Source: Paenibacillus ginsengarvi
Lineage (GTDB): Bacteria > Bacillota > Bacilli > Paenibacillales > NBRC-103111
Direction: 5' to 3'
NCBI RefSeq assembly: GCF_003626695.1
Contig: NZ_RBAH01000018.1
Location: 8,363-72,362 of the forward strand
Length of the DNA stretch: 64,000 nucleotides
Shown here: piece by piece, positions 33,382 to 41,612 of the stretch
How positions within the stretch are numbered: the stretch's first letter is position 1
How the letters are laid out: every line of letters begins with the position of its first letter
Notes under the pieces: model-generated
Told to the model about the DNA's origin: nothing
Databases searched by the model: none
What the model saw: the letters and a program-made list of their open reading frames with translations, nothing else
Made by a program: the position numbers and the translations under genes

Positions 33382-33867
33382 TTGGATATCGTATACTCTA
33401 CGTTTTTTATTCAGCTAGCTGCGTTTCTGATCCTGTTTCTCCTGCTTCAAAAGTTCGCGTTTAAACCTTTGTTCGGCATTATGGAGAAACGGAAAGCACT
33501 CGTAAAGGAACAGCTGCAGACGGCCGAGCAAAACCGCACCGATGCCGCCAAGCTGCTGGAAGAACAGAAGCAAGCGATTCAAACTGCGCGCAAAGAAGCT
33601 TACGATATGATCGAACAGGCTAAAGTAACCAGCTCGAGACAGGCGGATGACATTATTCGCGTAGCGAAGGAAGAATCCGCACGCATTAAGGAAGAAGCGC
33701 TTAAGGATATCGAAAGCGAGAAGAACAAAGCGATCGCCACGCTGCGCAGCCAAGTTAGCGCGATGTCGGTAATGATTGCCTCCAAAATTATTGAGAAGCA
33801 GCTGGATGAGAAATCCCAGCAAGAGCTGATCAACCATTACCTGAATGAGGTAGGGGGCAAAGCATGA
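33382..33867 (+). CDS. atpF: ATP synthase subunit b
   Basis: The 161-residue protein has one N-terminal membrane helix (about 6-25) and then a long charged coiled coil (about 30-140) that forms the outer stalk. It starts at TTG 33382, ten bases behind AAAGGAGTG; no nearer ATG exists in frame. The stop overlaps the atpH start (ATGA). Length and layout are typical. Confidence 0.93.
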   Translation: MDIVYSTFFIQLAAFLILFLLLQKFAFKPLFGIMEKRKALVKEQLQTAEQNRTDAAKLLEEQKQAIQTARKEAYDMIEQAKVTSSRQADDIIRVAKEESARIKEEALKDIESEKNKAIATLRSQVSAMSVMIASKIIEKQLDEKSQQELINHYLNEVGGKA

Positions 33868-34406
33868 GCAAGGAGACGATCGTAGCGAAACGTTACGCCA
33901 AAGCGTTGTTCGAAGTTGCCCGGGAGCGCGGCCGGATTGCCGAGGTGGAGCAAGAACTCGGAGCAATCGCCGATGCTTTGAACGGCAACCCGGAGTACGT
34001 CAAATTGCTCGAGCACCCGAATATCAGCGCAGAGGATAAAGCAGCCATGCTGAAACAGGTTTTCGCGGCGAAAGTATCCGAAGAAGTGCTGAACACGCTT
34101 CAGTTGCTCGTGCAGCGGGGAAGAGAGTCCATTCTGCGTGAACTCGTATCCCAGTATTCACAAATCGCGAATGACGCTCTGGGACAAGCCCAAGCGAAAG
34201 TATATACGCCGCTTCCGCTGACGGAAGTGGAGTCGAACCAAATCGCGGTCGCCTTCGGTCAAGTGACGGGCAAACGCATCCGCATCGAGAATGTTGTCGA
34301 TCGGAATCTGCTCGGCGGACTTCAAGTCCGTATCGGCGATCGGATGTATGACGGCAGCTTGTCCGGCAAGCTGAAACGTATCGAGAAGTCGCTAAATCAA
34401 GCTTAA
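33864..34406 (+). CDS. atpH: ATP synthase subunit delta
   Basis: The 180-residue protein links F1 to the outer stalk. It has the N-terminal KRYAKALFEVA motif, a helical bundle (about 1-105), and the C-terminal signature GGLQVRIGDRMYDGSLSGKL near residues 151-170. The ATG overlaps the atpF stop by four bases, so translation is coupled. Nothing unusual is seen. Confidence 0.95.
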   Translation: MSKETIVAKRYAKALFEVARERGRIAEVEQELGAIADALNGNPEYVKLLEHPNISAEDKAAMLKQVFAAKVSEEVLNTLQLLVQRGRESILRELVSQYSQIANDALGQAQAKVYTPLPLTEVESNQIAVAFGQVTGKRIRIENVVDRNLLGGLQVRIGDRMYDGSLSGKLKRIEKSLNQA

Positions 34407-34431
34407 AGCCAAATGTTAGGGGTGAGCTTCG

Positions 34432-35949
34432 TTGAGTAGTATCAGACCTGAAGAAATCAGCACGCTGCTTAAGCAGCAAATCGAACAATATAAATCGGAT
34501 CTGGAAGTATACGATGTTGGTACTGTTATTTATATCGGTGACGGTATCGCGCGTGCGCACGGCCTGCAAAATTGTATGGCGGGCGAACTGCTTGAGTTCT
34601 CCAACGGCGTTATGGGCATGGCGCTCAACCTGGAGGAAGACAATGTAGGTATCGTTATCATGGGTCCTTACACGGACATTCGCGAAGGCGACCAAGTGAA
34701 GCGTACCGGCAAAATCATGCAGGTTCCCGTAGGCGAAGCTATGCTCGGACGCGTAGTCAATTCGCTCGGTCTGCCGGTTGACGGCAAAGGTCCTATCGCC
34801 ACGACGGAATTCCGTCCGGTAGAATCGCAAGCTCCGGGCGTTATCGACCGGAAATCGGTTCATGAGCCGATGCAAACGGGTATTAAAGCGATCGACGCGA
34901 TGGTTCCGATCGGCCGCGGTCAGCGGGAGCTCATTATCGGCGACCGTCAAACAGGTAAAACCTCGATTGCGATCGACACGATCATCAACCAAAAAGGCAA
35001 CGGCGTTCTCTGTATCTACGTTGCTATCGGTCAAAAGCAATCTACTGTAGCAAACGTTGTGGAAACGCTCCGCCGCAACGGCGCGCTGGATTACACGATC
35101 GTTGTAACCGCAGGCGCTTCCGAGCCTTCCCCGCTGCTCTTCCTGGCTCCTTACGCAGGCGTAGCAATGGGCGAGTACTTCATGTTCAACGGCAAGCACG
35201 CGCTCATCATTTATGATGACTTGACGAAGCAAGCAGCCGCATACCGCGAGCTTTCCTTGCTGCTCCGCCGTCCGCCGGGCCGCGAGGCTTACCCGGGCGA
35301 CGTATTCTATTTGCACTCCCGTTTGCTGGAACGCGCAGCTAAGCTCAGCGACGCTCTTGGCGGCGGTTCCTTGACGGCTCTGCCGTTCATCGAAACGCAA
35401 GCGAGCGACGTCTCCGCGTACATTCCGACGAACGTTATCTCGATCACGGACGGACAGATCTTCCTAGAGTCCGACTTGTTCAACGCCGGTCAACGTCCGG
35501 CTATCAACGTAGGTATTTCCGTATCCCGCGTAGGCGGTTCCGCTCAGATCAAGGCGATGAAAAAGGTTGCTTCTTCCTTGAAGCTTGACCTGGCACAATA
35601 CCGCGAGCTTGCTGCATTTGCGCAGTTCGGCTCCGACCTGGACAAGAGCACCCTGGCTCGTCTGAACCGCGGTCAGCGCACGCTGGAAATTTTGAAGCAG
35701 GGTAACAACCAACCGCTGCCGGTCGAGAAGCAGGTCGTCTCCATCTACACCGCGGTTAAAGGGTTCCTTGACGATATTCCGGTTCAAGACGTACTTCGTT
35801 TCGACAGCGAGTTCCTAGCTTATGTCGATGCTAACTATGGCGAAGTATACGCGAATATTCGCGATACGAAGGACTTGACCGCCGACAACGAGAAGAAGCT
35901 CGTTGAAGCGATCGAGAAATTCAAAAAAGGCTTTGCCGTATCGGCTTAA
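34432..35949 (+). CDS. atpA: ATP synthase subunit alpha
   Basis: The 505-residue protein carries the non-catalytic nucleotide sites of F1. It has the Walker A motif GDRQTGKTS near 170, ALIIYDDLTKQAAAYR as Walker B region, and the arginine-finger segment SISRVGGSAQ (here VSRVGGSAQ) near 365. It starts at TTG 34432 behind AGGGGTGAG. The gene is followed by a 202-bp gap filled with tandem hairpins before atpG, far longer than the earlier gaps of the operon. Confidence 0.97.
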   Translation: MSSIRPEEISTLLKQQIEQYKSDLEVYDVGTVIYIGDGIARAHGLQNCMAGELLEFSNGVMGMALNLEEDNVGIVIMGPYTDIREGDQVKRTGKIMQVPVGEAMLGRVVNSLGLPVDGKGPIATTEFRPVESQAPGVIDRKSVHEPMQTGIKAIDAMVPIGRGQRELIIGDRQTGKTSIAIDTIINQKGNGVLCIYVAIGQKQSTVANVVETLRRNGALDYTIVVTAGASEPSPLLFLAPYAGVAMGEYFMFNGKHALIIYDDLTKQAAAYRELSLLLRRPPGREAYPGDVFYLHSRLLERAAKLSDALGGGSLTALPFIETQASDVSAYIPTNVISITDGQIFLESDLFNAGQRPAINVGISVSRVGGSAQIKAMKKVASSLKLDLAQYRELAAFAQFGSDLDKSTLARLNRGQRTLEILKQGNNQPLPVEKQVVSIYTAVKGFLDDIPVQDVLRFDSEFLAYVDANYGEVYANIRDTKDLTADNEKKLVEAIEKFKKGFAVSA

Positions 35950-36012
35950 GACGATAAACGCCTGAGCGGCCGGTCGTCGCTCGGGGTGGTTCAATAGAAA
36001 CGGGTAAGATAC

Positions 36013-36141
36013 CCCCTTCAAACGATTTGAAGGGGTAGCTTACGCGGTATGCTCGGTTATGCTACGAAGTTAACTTTCCCCTCAGGAAAGTTCTAAGGTT
36101 ATGCTTACGAAGTTAGCTTTTGCTCTGCAAAAGCTCTAAGG
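36013..36141 (+). promoter_or_regulatory. Tandem hairpin leader before atpG
   Basis: Three hairpins stand in a row. CCCCTTCAAA/TTTGAAGGGG is at 36013-36035, AACTTTCC/GGAAAGTT at 36072-36092 and AGCTTTTGC/GCAAAAGCT at 36115-36135. The last two are each preceded by TTATGCT(T)ACGAAG and followed by TCTAAGG; the final one runs straight into the ribosome binding site AAGGTGGTG. The stem bases differ between copies while pairing is kept. Confidence 0.7.
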
Positions 36142-36151
36142 TGGTGAAAGC

Positions 36152-37009
36152 ATGGCAAAAGGTATGCGCGAGGTCAAGCGTCAAATAAAAAGCACGCAAA
36201 ACATGAAGCAAATCACCAAAGCGATGGAAATGGTCGCCGCTTCCAAGCTCAGAAGAGCGCAAGAAGCAGCTCAGGCGGCACGCCCGTATTCCGAGAAAAT
36301 TCAGGAAGTCGTCTCCAATATCGCAGCCGGTACAAAAGGGATCAAAAATCCGATTTTGCTAGCACGCGACATTAAGAAGACCGGCTACTTGATCATCACG
36401 TCGGACCGCGGCTTGGCCGGCGGTTTCAACGCCAACCTCCTTCGCACTATGATTCAAACGATCCGCCAAAACCATAAGTCGCCAGACGAATATACAATCT
36501 TCGTCGTAGGCCGTAAAGGCCGCGATTTCCTGAAAAAGCGCAACTTCCCGATTATGGGCGAAGTAACCGGTCTATCGGATAGCCCGACTTTCGCCGATAT
36601 TAAGACCCTTGCCTCCAAAGCGGTACAAAATTATGTGGATGGCCACTATGACGAATTGTATCTCGTATACAACAAGTTCCACAATGCCATTTCGCAAGAA
36701 CCGACTTTGAACCGGATTCTTCCTCTGGAAGTAACGGGGAGTAAAGCGGTAGCCAACTACGAATACGAACCTTCGCCGGAAGAAGTGCTGGACGTGCTGC
36801 TTCCGAAATACGCGGAGACGCTTGTATTCAGCGCGTTGCTGGAGTCGAAGGCAGGCGAGTTTGGCGCCCGGATGAACGCGATGGGCAATGCGACACGGAA
36901 TGCGACGGATTTTATCAGCCGCCTGACCATTGTTTACAACCGTGCGCGTCAAGCGTCCATTACGCAGGAAATTACTGAGATCGTGGCAGGCGCGAACGCA
37001 CAAGGCTAA
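36152..37009 (+). CDS. atpG: ATP synthase subunit gamma
   Basis: The 285-residue protein is the central rotor shaft of F1. The N-terminal helix (IKSTQNMKQITKAMEMVAASK) and the C-terminal helix (MGNATRNATDFISRLTIVYNRARQ as a core) pair to form the coiled coil inside the alpha-beta hexamer, and the Rossmann-like middle includes SDRGLAGGFN. ATG 36152 follows AAGGTGGTG, which comes directly after a hairpin of the leader family. Confidence 0.96.
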   Translation: MAKGMREVKRQIKSTQNMKQITKAMEMVAASKLRRAQEAAQAARPYSEKIQEVVSNIAAGTKGIKNPILLARDIKKTGYLIITSDRGLAGGFNANLLRTMIQTIRQNHKSPDEYTIFVVGRKGRDFLKKRNFPIMGEVTGLSDSPTFADIKTLASKAVQNYVDGHYDELYLVYNKFHNAISQEPTLNRILPLEVTGSKAVANYEYEPSPEEVLDVLLPKYAETLVFSALLESKAGEFGARMNAMGNATRNATDFISRLTIVYNRARQASITQEITEIVAGANAQG

Positions 37010-37033
37010 TCTCGCGGCTCACGAGCCTGATGG

Positions 37034-37164
37034 TTAACGAAGCCAAGTCGGATGAGACTTGGATCATGTTTGATACAATAACTGCTCAAGAAGCGGAGCT
37101 TTTGTACGAAGGCTTCGGTAATTGCTTACGATGTGAGTTTTCTGAACGGAAAGCTCTTAGGAGG
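37034..37164 (+). promoter_or_regulatory. Hairpin leader before atpD
   Basis: A first hairpin CCAAGTC/GACTTGG (37043-37062) follows TTAACGAAG. A second, GAGTTTTC/GAAAGCTC (37135-37156), follows ATTGCTTACGATG and is three bases ahead of AGGAGG (37159-37164). The latter has one G-T pair. Both fit the linker-hairpin family seen before atpG and flhO. Confidence 0.65.
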
Positions 37165-37171
37165 GAAATCA

Positions 37172-38581
37172 ATGAACACAGGACGCGTATTGCAGGTAAT
37201 GGGACCTGTCGTCGACATCGAGTTCGAAAAAGGGCACCTTCCTGAAATTTTGAACGCCGTCAAAATTCAGAGCAAATCGCAAAATGCGAATGAGCCTGAA
37301 ATCAACCTGACGGTTGAAGTTGCCGTTCACTTGGGCGACAAAGTGGCTCGCTGCGTATCGATGTCTTCCACGGACGGTCTCGTTCGCGGCATGGATGCAG
37401 TCGACACGGGAAGCCCAATCAGCGTACCGGTAGGCAGCGTAACGCTGGGCCGCGTATTTAACGTACTCGGCGAAGCGATCGACAACGCAGGCGAAGTAAA
37501 TGCCGAGCAAAAAAATCCGATCCACCGTCAAGCTCCGGCATTCGACGAGCTTTCGGTACAAGCGGAAGTTCTTGAAACCGGGATTAAAGTCGTTGACCTT
37601 CTCGCTCCTTACGCCAAAGGCGGTAAAATCGGTCTGTTCGGCGGTGCGGGCGTAGGTAAAACGGTATTGATCCAGGAGCTTATCAACAACATCGCGCAGG
37701 AGCACGGCGGTATTTCCGTTTTCGCGGGCGTAGGCGAAAGAACGCGTGAAGGAAACGACTTGTACCACGAGATGAAAGACTCCGGCGTTATTTCCAAAAC
37801 GGCGATGGTATTCGGACAAATGAACGAACCGCCAGGAGCGCGTCTGCGCGTTGCTTTGACCGGTTTGACGATGGCCGAATATTTCCGCGATAACGAAGGC
37901 AAAGACGTTCTTTTGTTCGTCGACAACATTTTCCGCTTCACGCAAGCGGGTTCCGAAGTTTCTGCCCTTCTCGGCCGGATGCCTTCCGCGGTTGGTTACC
38001 AGCCGACGCTTGCTACGGAAATGGGTCAATTGCAAGAGCGGATCACATCCACCAAAAAAGGTTCCGTTACGTCGATTCAAGCGATCTACGTACCGGCGGA
38101 CGACTACACCGACCCGGCTCCTGCAACGACTTTCGCCCACTTGGACGCAACGACCAACTTGGAGCGTAAAATTTCCGAAAAAGGGATCTACCCTGCCGTT
38201 GACCCGCTTGCTTCCAGCTCGCGGATTCTGCAGCCGGATATCGTAGGCGAAGAGCACTACAAAGTCGCTCAAGGCGTTAAGAAAATTCTTCAGCGCTATA
38301 AAGAGCTTCAAGATATTATCGCGATCCTTGGTATGGACGAGTTGTCCGACGACGATAAAGTGATCGTAATGCGCGCGCGCAAAATCGAGCGTTTCTTGTC
38401 CCAGGCGTTCCACGTTGCCGAGCAGTTCAACGGTTTCCCTGGACAATACGTGCCGGTTAAAGATACCGTCCGCAGCTTCAAGGAAATTTTGGAAGGCAAG
38501 CACGACGACCTTCCTGAAGCCGCGTTCCTGTTCGTCGGCACCATCGAAGAAGCGGTTGAAAAAGCGAAATCGATGCAATAA
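37172..38581 (+). CDS. atpD: ATP synthase subunit beta
   Basis: The 469-residue protein carries the catalytic sites of F1. The Walker A motif GGAGVGKTV is near 155, the catalytic Glu follows in AGVGERTREGNDLYHEM, the Walker B is LLFVDNIFRFTQAGSEVSAL, and the C-terminal DELSEED-type loop reads GMDELSDDDK. ATG 37172 follows AGGAGGG; the open frame extending 13 codons upstream covers the leader hairpin and is not coding. Confidence 0.97.
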   Translation: MNTGRVLQVMGPVVDIEFEKGHLPEILNAVKIQSKSQNANEPEINLTVEVAVHLGDKVARCVSMSSTDGLVRGMDAVDTGSPISVPVGSVTLGRVFNVLGEAIDNAGEVNAEQKNPIHRQAPAFDELSVQAEVLETGIKVVDLLAPYAKGGKIGLFGGAGVGKTVLIQELINNIAQEHGGISVFAGVGERTREGNDLYHEMKDSGVISKTAMVFGQMNEPPGARLRVALTGLTMAEYFRDNEGKDVLLFVDNIFRFTQAGSEVSALLGRMPSAVGYQPTLATEMGQLQERITSTKKGSVTSIQAIYVPADDYTDPAPATTFAHLDATTNLERKISEKGIYPAVDPLASSSRILQPDIVGEEHYKVAQGVKKILQRYKELQDIIAILGMDELSDDDKVIVMRARKIERFLSQAFHVAEQFNGFPGQYVPVKDTVRSFKEILEGKHDDLPEAAFLFVGTIEEAVEKAKSMQ

Positions 38582-38599
38582 GCCGGATGACCGTGCCTT

Positions 38600-38670
38600 G
38601 CTGATGCCAAAGCTAGCGGCATCAGCATCGGCATACGATGAAGCTTTCGGGATCGGAAGCTCTCAGGAGG
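38600..38670 (+). promoter_or_regulatory. Hairpin leader before atpC
   Basis: A perfect hairpin GCTGATGCC/GGCATCAGC (38600-38626) is followed by GCATACGATGA and a second hairpin AGCTTTC/GGAAGCT (38642-38661, one G-T pair), then CTC and AGGAGG (38665-38670). The arrangement is that of the atpD and flhO leaders. Confidence 0.6.
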
Positions 38671-38677
38671 AATATGC

Positions 38678-39079
38678 GTGAGTACTTTTCTATTGGAAGT
38701 CGTTACTCCCGAGCGGAAAGTATACGCTCAGGATGTAAATATGGTTATCGTGAAAGGCATCAGCGGCGAATTGGGGATTCTTCCGAATCACATTCCGCTC
38801 GTTACTCCGCTTAAAATTGCCCCTATCATCATTAAAAAGGGCAATGCAACGGAGCTCATCGCCGTAAACGGCGGTTTTATGGAAGTTCGTAAAGAGAAAG
38901 TCGTCATTCTCGCTGAATCGGCCGAGTTTCCGGGCGACATCGATGTTGAGCGCGCGCGTGCGGCAAAAGAACGCGCTGAGCAGCGTCTTGGTGCAAAGCA
39001 GGACGAAGTCGATTTCCGCCGTGCGGAGCTTTCGCTGCAGCGTGCAATGAATCGTCTGGACACGGCATCGAAAAAATAA
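38678..39079 (+). CDS. atpC: ATP synthase subunit epsilon
   Basis: The 133-residue protein couples rotation to catalysis and can inhibit ATP hydrolysis. It has the N-terminal beta sandwich (with GISGELGILPNHIPLVTPL near 28-46) and a C-terminal helical hairpin rich in Ala, Glu and Arg (about 90-130). It starts at GTG 38678, seven bases behind AGGAGG; an ATG four bases upstream is in another frame. It is the last gene of the operon. Confidence 0.95.
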   Translation: MSTFLLEVVTPERKVYAQDVNMVIVKGISGELGILPNHIPLVTPLKIAPIIIKKGNATELIAVNGGFMEVRKEKVVILAESAEFPGDIDVERARAAKERAEQRLGAKQDEVDFRRAELSLQRAMNRLDTASKK

Positions 39080-39088
39080 GCTTTAAGC

Positions 39089-39118
39089 AAGCAGAGGAGT
39101 TGTATCCTTTGCTTTTTT
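39089..39118 (+). terminator. Terminator of the atp operon
   Basis: AAGCAGAGGA pairs with TCCTTTGCTT (one G-T pair) around GTTGTA and is followed by a T run and TTTTG. Confidence 0.85.
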
Positions 39119-39191
39119 GTTTTGTGGAGCCTTTTTTTGGACGGAATAATCTTATGGACGGCGGGCAAAGCTTTTGTTACCATAGCAGTGG

Positions 39192-39397
39192 TCGAGAGTT
39201 TTGCTTACGGGCAAAAACTTCCGCTGCTTAGGGAAAGCATCCTTTGAATAGACGCCCATATCTGTTTTTGTTTACGTTAAGCAAAGCGGAGAAGAGATTC
39301 CGTGCCGGAAACCGATCGAGAGCTTTGCTTACCAACAAAAACTTCCGCTGCTCAGGGGAAGCATCCTTTGAATAGACGCCTATAACTGTTTTTGTTA
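39192..39397 (+). repeat. Direct repeat of about 81 bp between atpC and nuoA
   Basis: Two copies (39192-39272 and 39316-39397) share most bases. Each reads TCGAGAG, a T/GC stretch with GCTTAC, ACAAAAACTTCCGCTGCT or a near variant, AGGG(A/G)AAGCATCCTTTGAAT, AGACGCC and CTGTTTTTGTT. Each can form stems and contains the GCTTAC and CT(T/C)AGG marks of the hairpin-leader family. The gap from 39119 to 39481 holds no gene. The second copy ends in a better -10 sequence (TATAAT) than the first. Confidence 0.75.
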
Positions 39398-39401
39398 TAA
39401 T
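39373..39401 (+). promoter_or_regulatory. Candidate promoter of the nuo operon
   Basis: TAGACG and a perfect TATAAT are 17 bp apart at the end of the second repeat copy, about 80 bp before nuoA. The same place in the first copy reads TTTACG instead of TATAAT. Confidence 0.45.
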
Positions 39402-39481
39402 TGTGTGGGTAATATTAGTAATTTTTTTGATGCTCCAAAGCATAATTTATAAATTCCAAGGAAAAGGCGGGAGGCGATGGA

Positions 39482-39853
39482 ATGGCGATTTACAGCAACA
39501 ACTACGTATTAGTAGCCATTTTTATTGCACTTGGCATTTTATTGCCGATTGTAGCGTTGACGCTGGGAAGATGGCTAAGACCGAGCAAGCCTACGGAAGA
39601 AAAGCAAACGACTTACGAAAGCGGTAACGAGGCCGTCGGCGAAAGTCATGTCCGGTTTAACATCCGTTACTATTTGTTTGCTTTGATGTTTGTCATTTTC
39701 GATGTAGAAACCGTTTTCCTTTATCCATGGGCGGTCGCCTATGACTTCCTGGGACTGTTCGCTTTGATCGAAATGCTTATTTTCGTCGCTCTGCTGGTCG
39801 TAGGACTACTTTATGCCTGGAAGAAGAAGGTGCTGCAATGGAGCTCAATCTAG
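39482..39853 (+). CDS. nuoA: NADH-quinone oxidoreductase subunit A
   Basis: The 123-residue membrane protein has three helices (about 9-29, 65-85, 92-112) and the conserved matrix-side loop YESGNEAVGESHVRFNIRYY, then FDVETVFLYPWA. It belongs to the proton-pumping hinge of complex I, beside NuoH, J and K. ATG 39482 follows GGGAGG. It overlaps nuoB by 16 bp. Confidence 0.95.
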   Translation: MAIYSNNYVLVAIFIALGILLPIVALTLGRWLRPSKPTEEKQTTYESGNEAVGESHVRFNIRYYLFALMFVIFDVETVFLYPWAVAYDFLGLFALIEMLIFVALLVVGLLYAWKKKVLQWSSI

Positions 39854-40356
39854 AGTCGATATCGCCGGAAGAAAGACGGGAACTGGAGCGTAACGTATTT
39901 ACGACTTCGCTGGATCAGATTAAAGCGTGGGCGCGCAGCAGCTCGCTGTGGCCGCTTACGTTTGGTTTGGCATGTTGTGCTATCGAGATGATGGGGACAG
40001 GCGGAGCGCACTATGACTTCGACCGGTTCGGAGTTATTTTTCGGACATCGCCGAGACAATCGGACGTCATGATCGTTGCCGGAACGGTGACGAAGAAAAT
40101 GGCGCCCCTGCTTCGCCGCCTATACGAGCAAATGCCGGAGCCGAAATGGGTAGTTGCGATGGGCTCTTGCGCAACCGCAGGCGGGCCTTATATTAAGTCG
40201 TACTCGGTTGTCAAAGGCGTGGACCAGATCGTCCCCGTCGATATATACATCCCCGGCTGTCCGCCAAACCCGGCGGCGCTTATTTATGGGATCAACAAGC
40301 TGCAAGAAAAAATTCGCTATGAGGCAAAAACCGGGAAGCGGGTGACCAACTCTTGA
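39838..40356 (+). CDS. nuoB: NADH-quinone oxidoreductase subunit B
   Basis: The 172-residue peripheral subunit binds the terminal iron-sulfur cluster N2, which passes electrons to quinone. The four Cys ligands are visible in GLACCAIEMM, GSCATAGGPY and PGCPPNPAAL. The start lies inside the end of nuoA with GAAGAAGG as ribosome binding site, and the stop overlaps the nuoC start. Confidence 0.96.
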   Translation: MELNLESISPEERRELERNVFTTSLDQIKAWARSSSLWPLTFGLACCAIEMMGTGGAHYDFDRFGVIFRTSPRQSDVMIVAGTVTKKMAPLLRRLYEQMPEPKWVVAMGSCATAGGPYIKSYSVVKGVDQIVPVDIYIPGCPPNPAALIYGINKLQEKIRYEAKTGKRVTNS

Positions 40357-41609
40357 GTGAGGAAAATAGCGAGCGCAAGCAAGAAAGCGTAACCACTCCC
40401 ACTTCTGGGGAGAATAAGCAGGAATCCGGTTCGAAGGACGAAGCGGGTGCTAGCGATAATCCGGAGACGAAGCAGACGGACAATCCCCCTGCCGAAGGCG
40501 GAGCCTCTGCTCCGGTCGATCCGAAGAAGGAAGCAAGGGCGAAGGCGGCGGCAGAGCTGAGAGCAGCCCGAGCGGCGCGTGAGGCAGCCGGAGGCGAAGC
40601 GCCGGCGGAAGGAGCGGTCGATGCGGAGAAGGAAGCGAAGGCGAAGGCGGCAGCGGAGCTGAGAGCAGCCCGAGCAGCGCGTGCGGCAGCCGGAGGCGAA
40701 ACGCCGACGGGAGCGGCCGATGCGGAGAAGGAAGCGAAGGCGAAGGCGGCAGCAGAGCTGAGAGCAGCCCGAGCAGCGCGTGAGGCAGCCGGGGGCGGAG
40801 CGCCAGCTGGAGCGTCCGATGCGGAGAAGGAAGCGAAGGCGAAGGCGGCAGCAGAGCTGAGAGCAGCCCGAGCAGCGCGTGAGGCAGCCGGGGGCGAAGC
40901 GCCGGCGGGAGCGGCCGATCCGGAGAGGGAAGCGAAGCTGAAGGCGGCGGCAGAGGCGAGAGCGGCCCGAGCGGCGGCGCGTGAAGCGGCCGGAGGCGAA
41001 GCGCCGGCGGGAGAGGCGGACGCGGAGAAGGAAGCGAAGGCGAAGGCAGCGGCGGAAGCCAGAGCGGCCCGGGCAGCGGCACGCGGGCAAAAAGCCGAAG
41101 AAGGAGCGGAGGCCGCTCCGAAGTTGCCTTCGCCGAACCAGCCGCGTCTGGATCGCATTGTCGAGCTGATCAAGCAGCACGTGGGCGACGATGCCGTGAC
41201 CGAAGCCGTCATCAACGAACGGGACCGCGATTTGCCGACGTTGACGATTCTGAGTGAGCGCTGGCCGGAAGTGGCCCGTTTTGTGAAGGCGAACGAAGAG
41301 CTTGATTTGATTTATTTGAGCAATGTGACCGGCGTTGACTATGAAACGCATATGGAAACCGTTTATTATATCGGCTCGCTGAGCAAGAAGCATTTTTACG
41401 GCTTCAAAGTGAAAACGGACCGGGAAGCCGCTTCGATTCCGTCGGTCACCCCCGTATGGGAGACGGCCAATTGGAACGAACGGGAAATATTCGACTTGCT
41501 CGGCATCGATTTCCCGGGCCATCCGGATTTACGGCGCATCATGATGCCGGACGACTGGGTCGGTCATCCGCTTCGCAAAGACTACGAACCGATTGATCCG
41601 GAGGTGTAA
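40353..41609 (+). CDS. nuoC: NADH-quinone oxidoreductase subunit C with repeat extension
   Basis: The 418-residue protein is a connecting subunit of complex I. The conserved NuoC part (about 255-418) includes the 30-kDa signature near ERE-FDLLGIDFPGHPDLRRI and ends in HPLRKDYEP. The first 250 residues are not part of the usual subunit: a polar Ser/Glu/Lys/Asn stretch (1-55), then six tandem units of 33-34 residues (56-245) rich in Ala, Lys, Glu and Arg that should form long helices. The start is TTG 40353, overlapping the nuoB stop (TTGA). The frame is intact through all repeats, so the extension is very likely translated. Confidence 0.93.
   Translation: MSEENSERKQESVTTPTSGENKQESGSKDEAGASDNPETKQTDNPPAEGGASAPVDPKKEARAKAAAELRAARAAREAAGGEAPAEGAVDAEKEAKAKAAAELRAARAARAAAGGETPTGAADAEKEAKAKAAAELRAARAAREAAGGGAPAGASDAEKEAKAKAAAELRAARAAREAAGGEAPAGAADPEREAKLKAAAEARAARAAAREAAGGEAPAGEADAEKEAKAKAAAEARAARAAARGQKAEEGAEAAPKLPSPNQPRLDRIVELIKQHVGDDAVTEAVINERDRDLPTLTILSERWPEVARFVKANEELDLIYLSNVTGVDYETHMETVYYIGSLSKKHFYGFKVKTDREAASIPSVTPVWETANWNEREIFDLLGIDFPGHPDLRRIMMPDDWVGHPLRKDYEPIDPEV
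40518..41087 (+). repeat. Six tandem 99-102-bp repeats inside nuoC
   Basis: Five full units and one partial unit each encode D(A/P)EKEAKAKAAAE(L/A)RAARAA followed by a Gly-Glu-Ala-Pro-Ala-Gly-type linker. Several units are nearly identical in DNA as well as protein, so recent unit gain or loss by slippage or recombination is likely. The repeats also create long open frames on the other strand that are not genes. Confidence 0.9.
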
Positions 41610-41612
41610 CCT

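Noticed and set aside
34024..35400. Open frame of over 450 codons on the minus strand opposite atpH/atpA
   Set aside because: atpA and atpH are certain on the + strand; the antisense frame has no family resemblance and arises from codon bias. The same holds for the antisense frame opposite atpD.
39192..39397. Repeats in the atpC-nuoA gap as a CRISPR array
   Set aside because: Only two copies of about 81 bp with a 43-bp spacer, no short regular repeats and no cas genes.
40292..41522. Very long minus-strand frames opposite the nuoC repeats
   Set aside because: They are produced by the Ala/Glu/Lys-rich tandem repeats, which are open in several frames. The nuoC frame continues into a conserved domain; the others do not.
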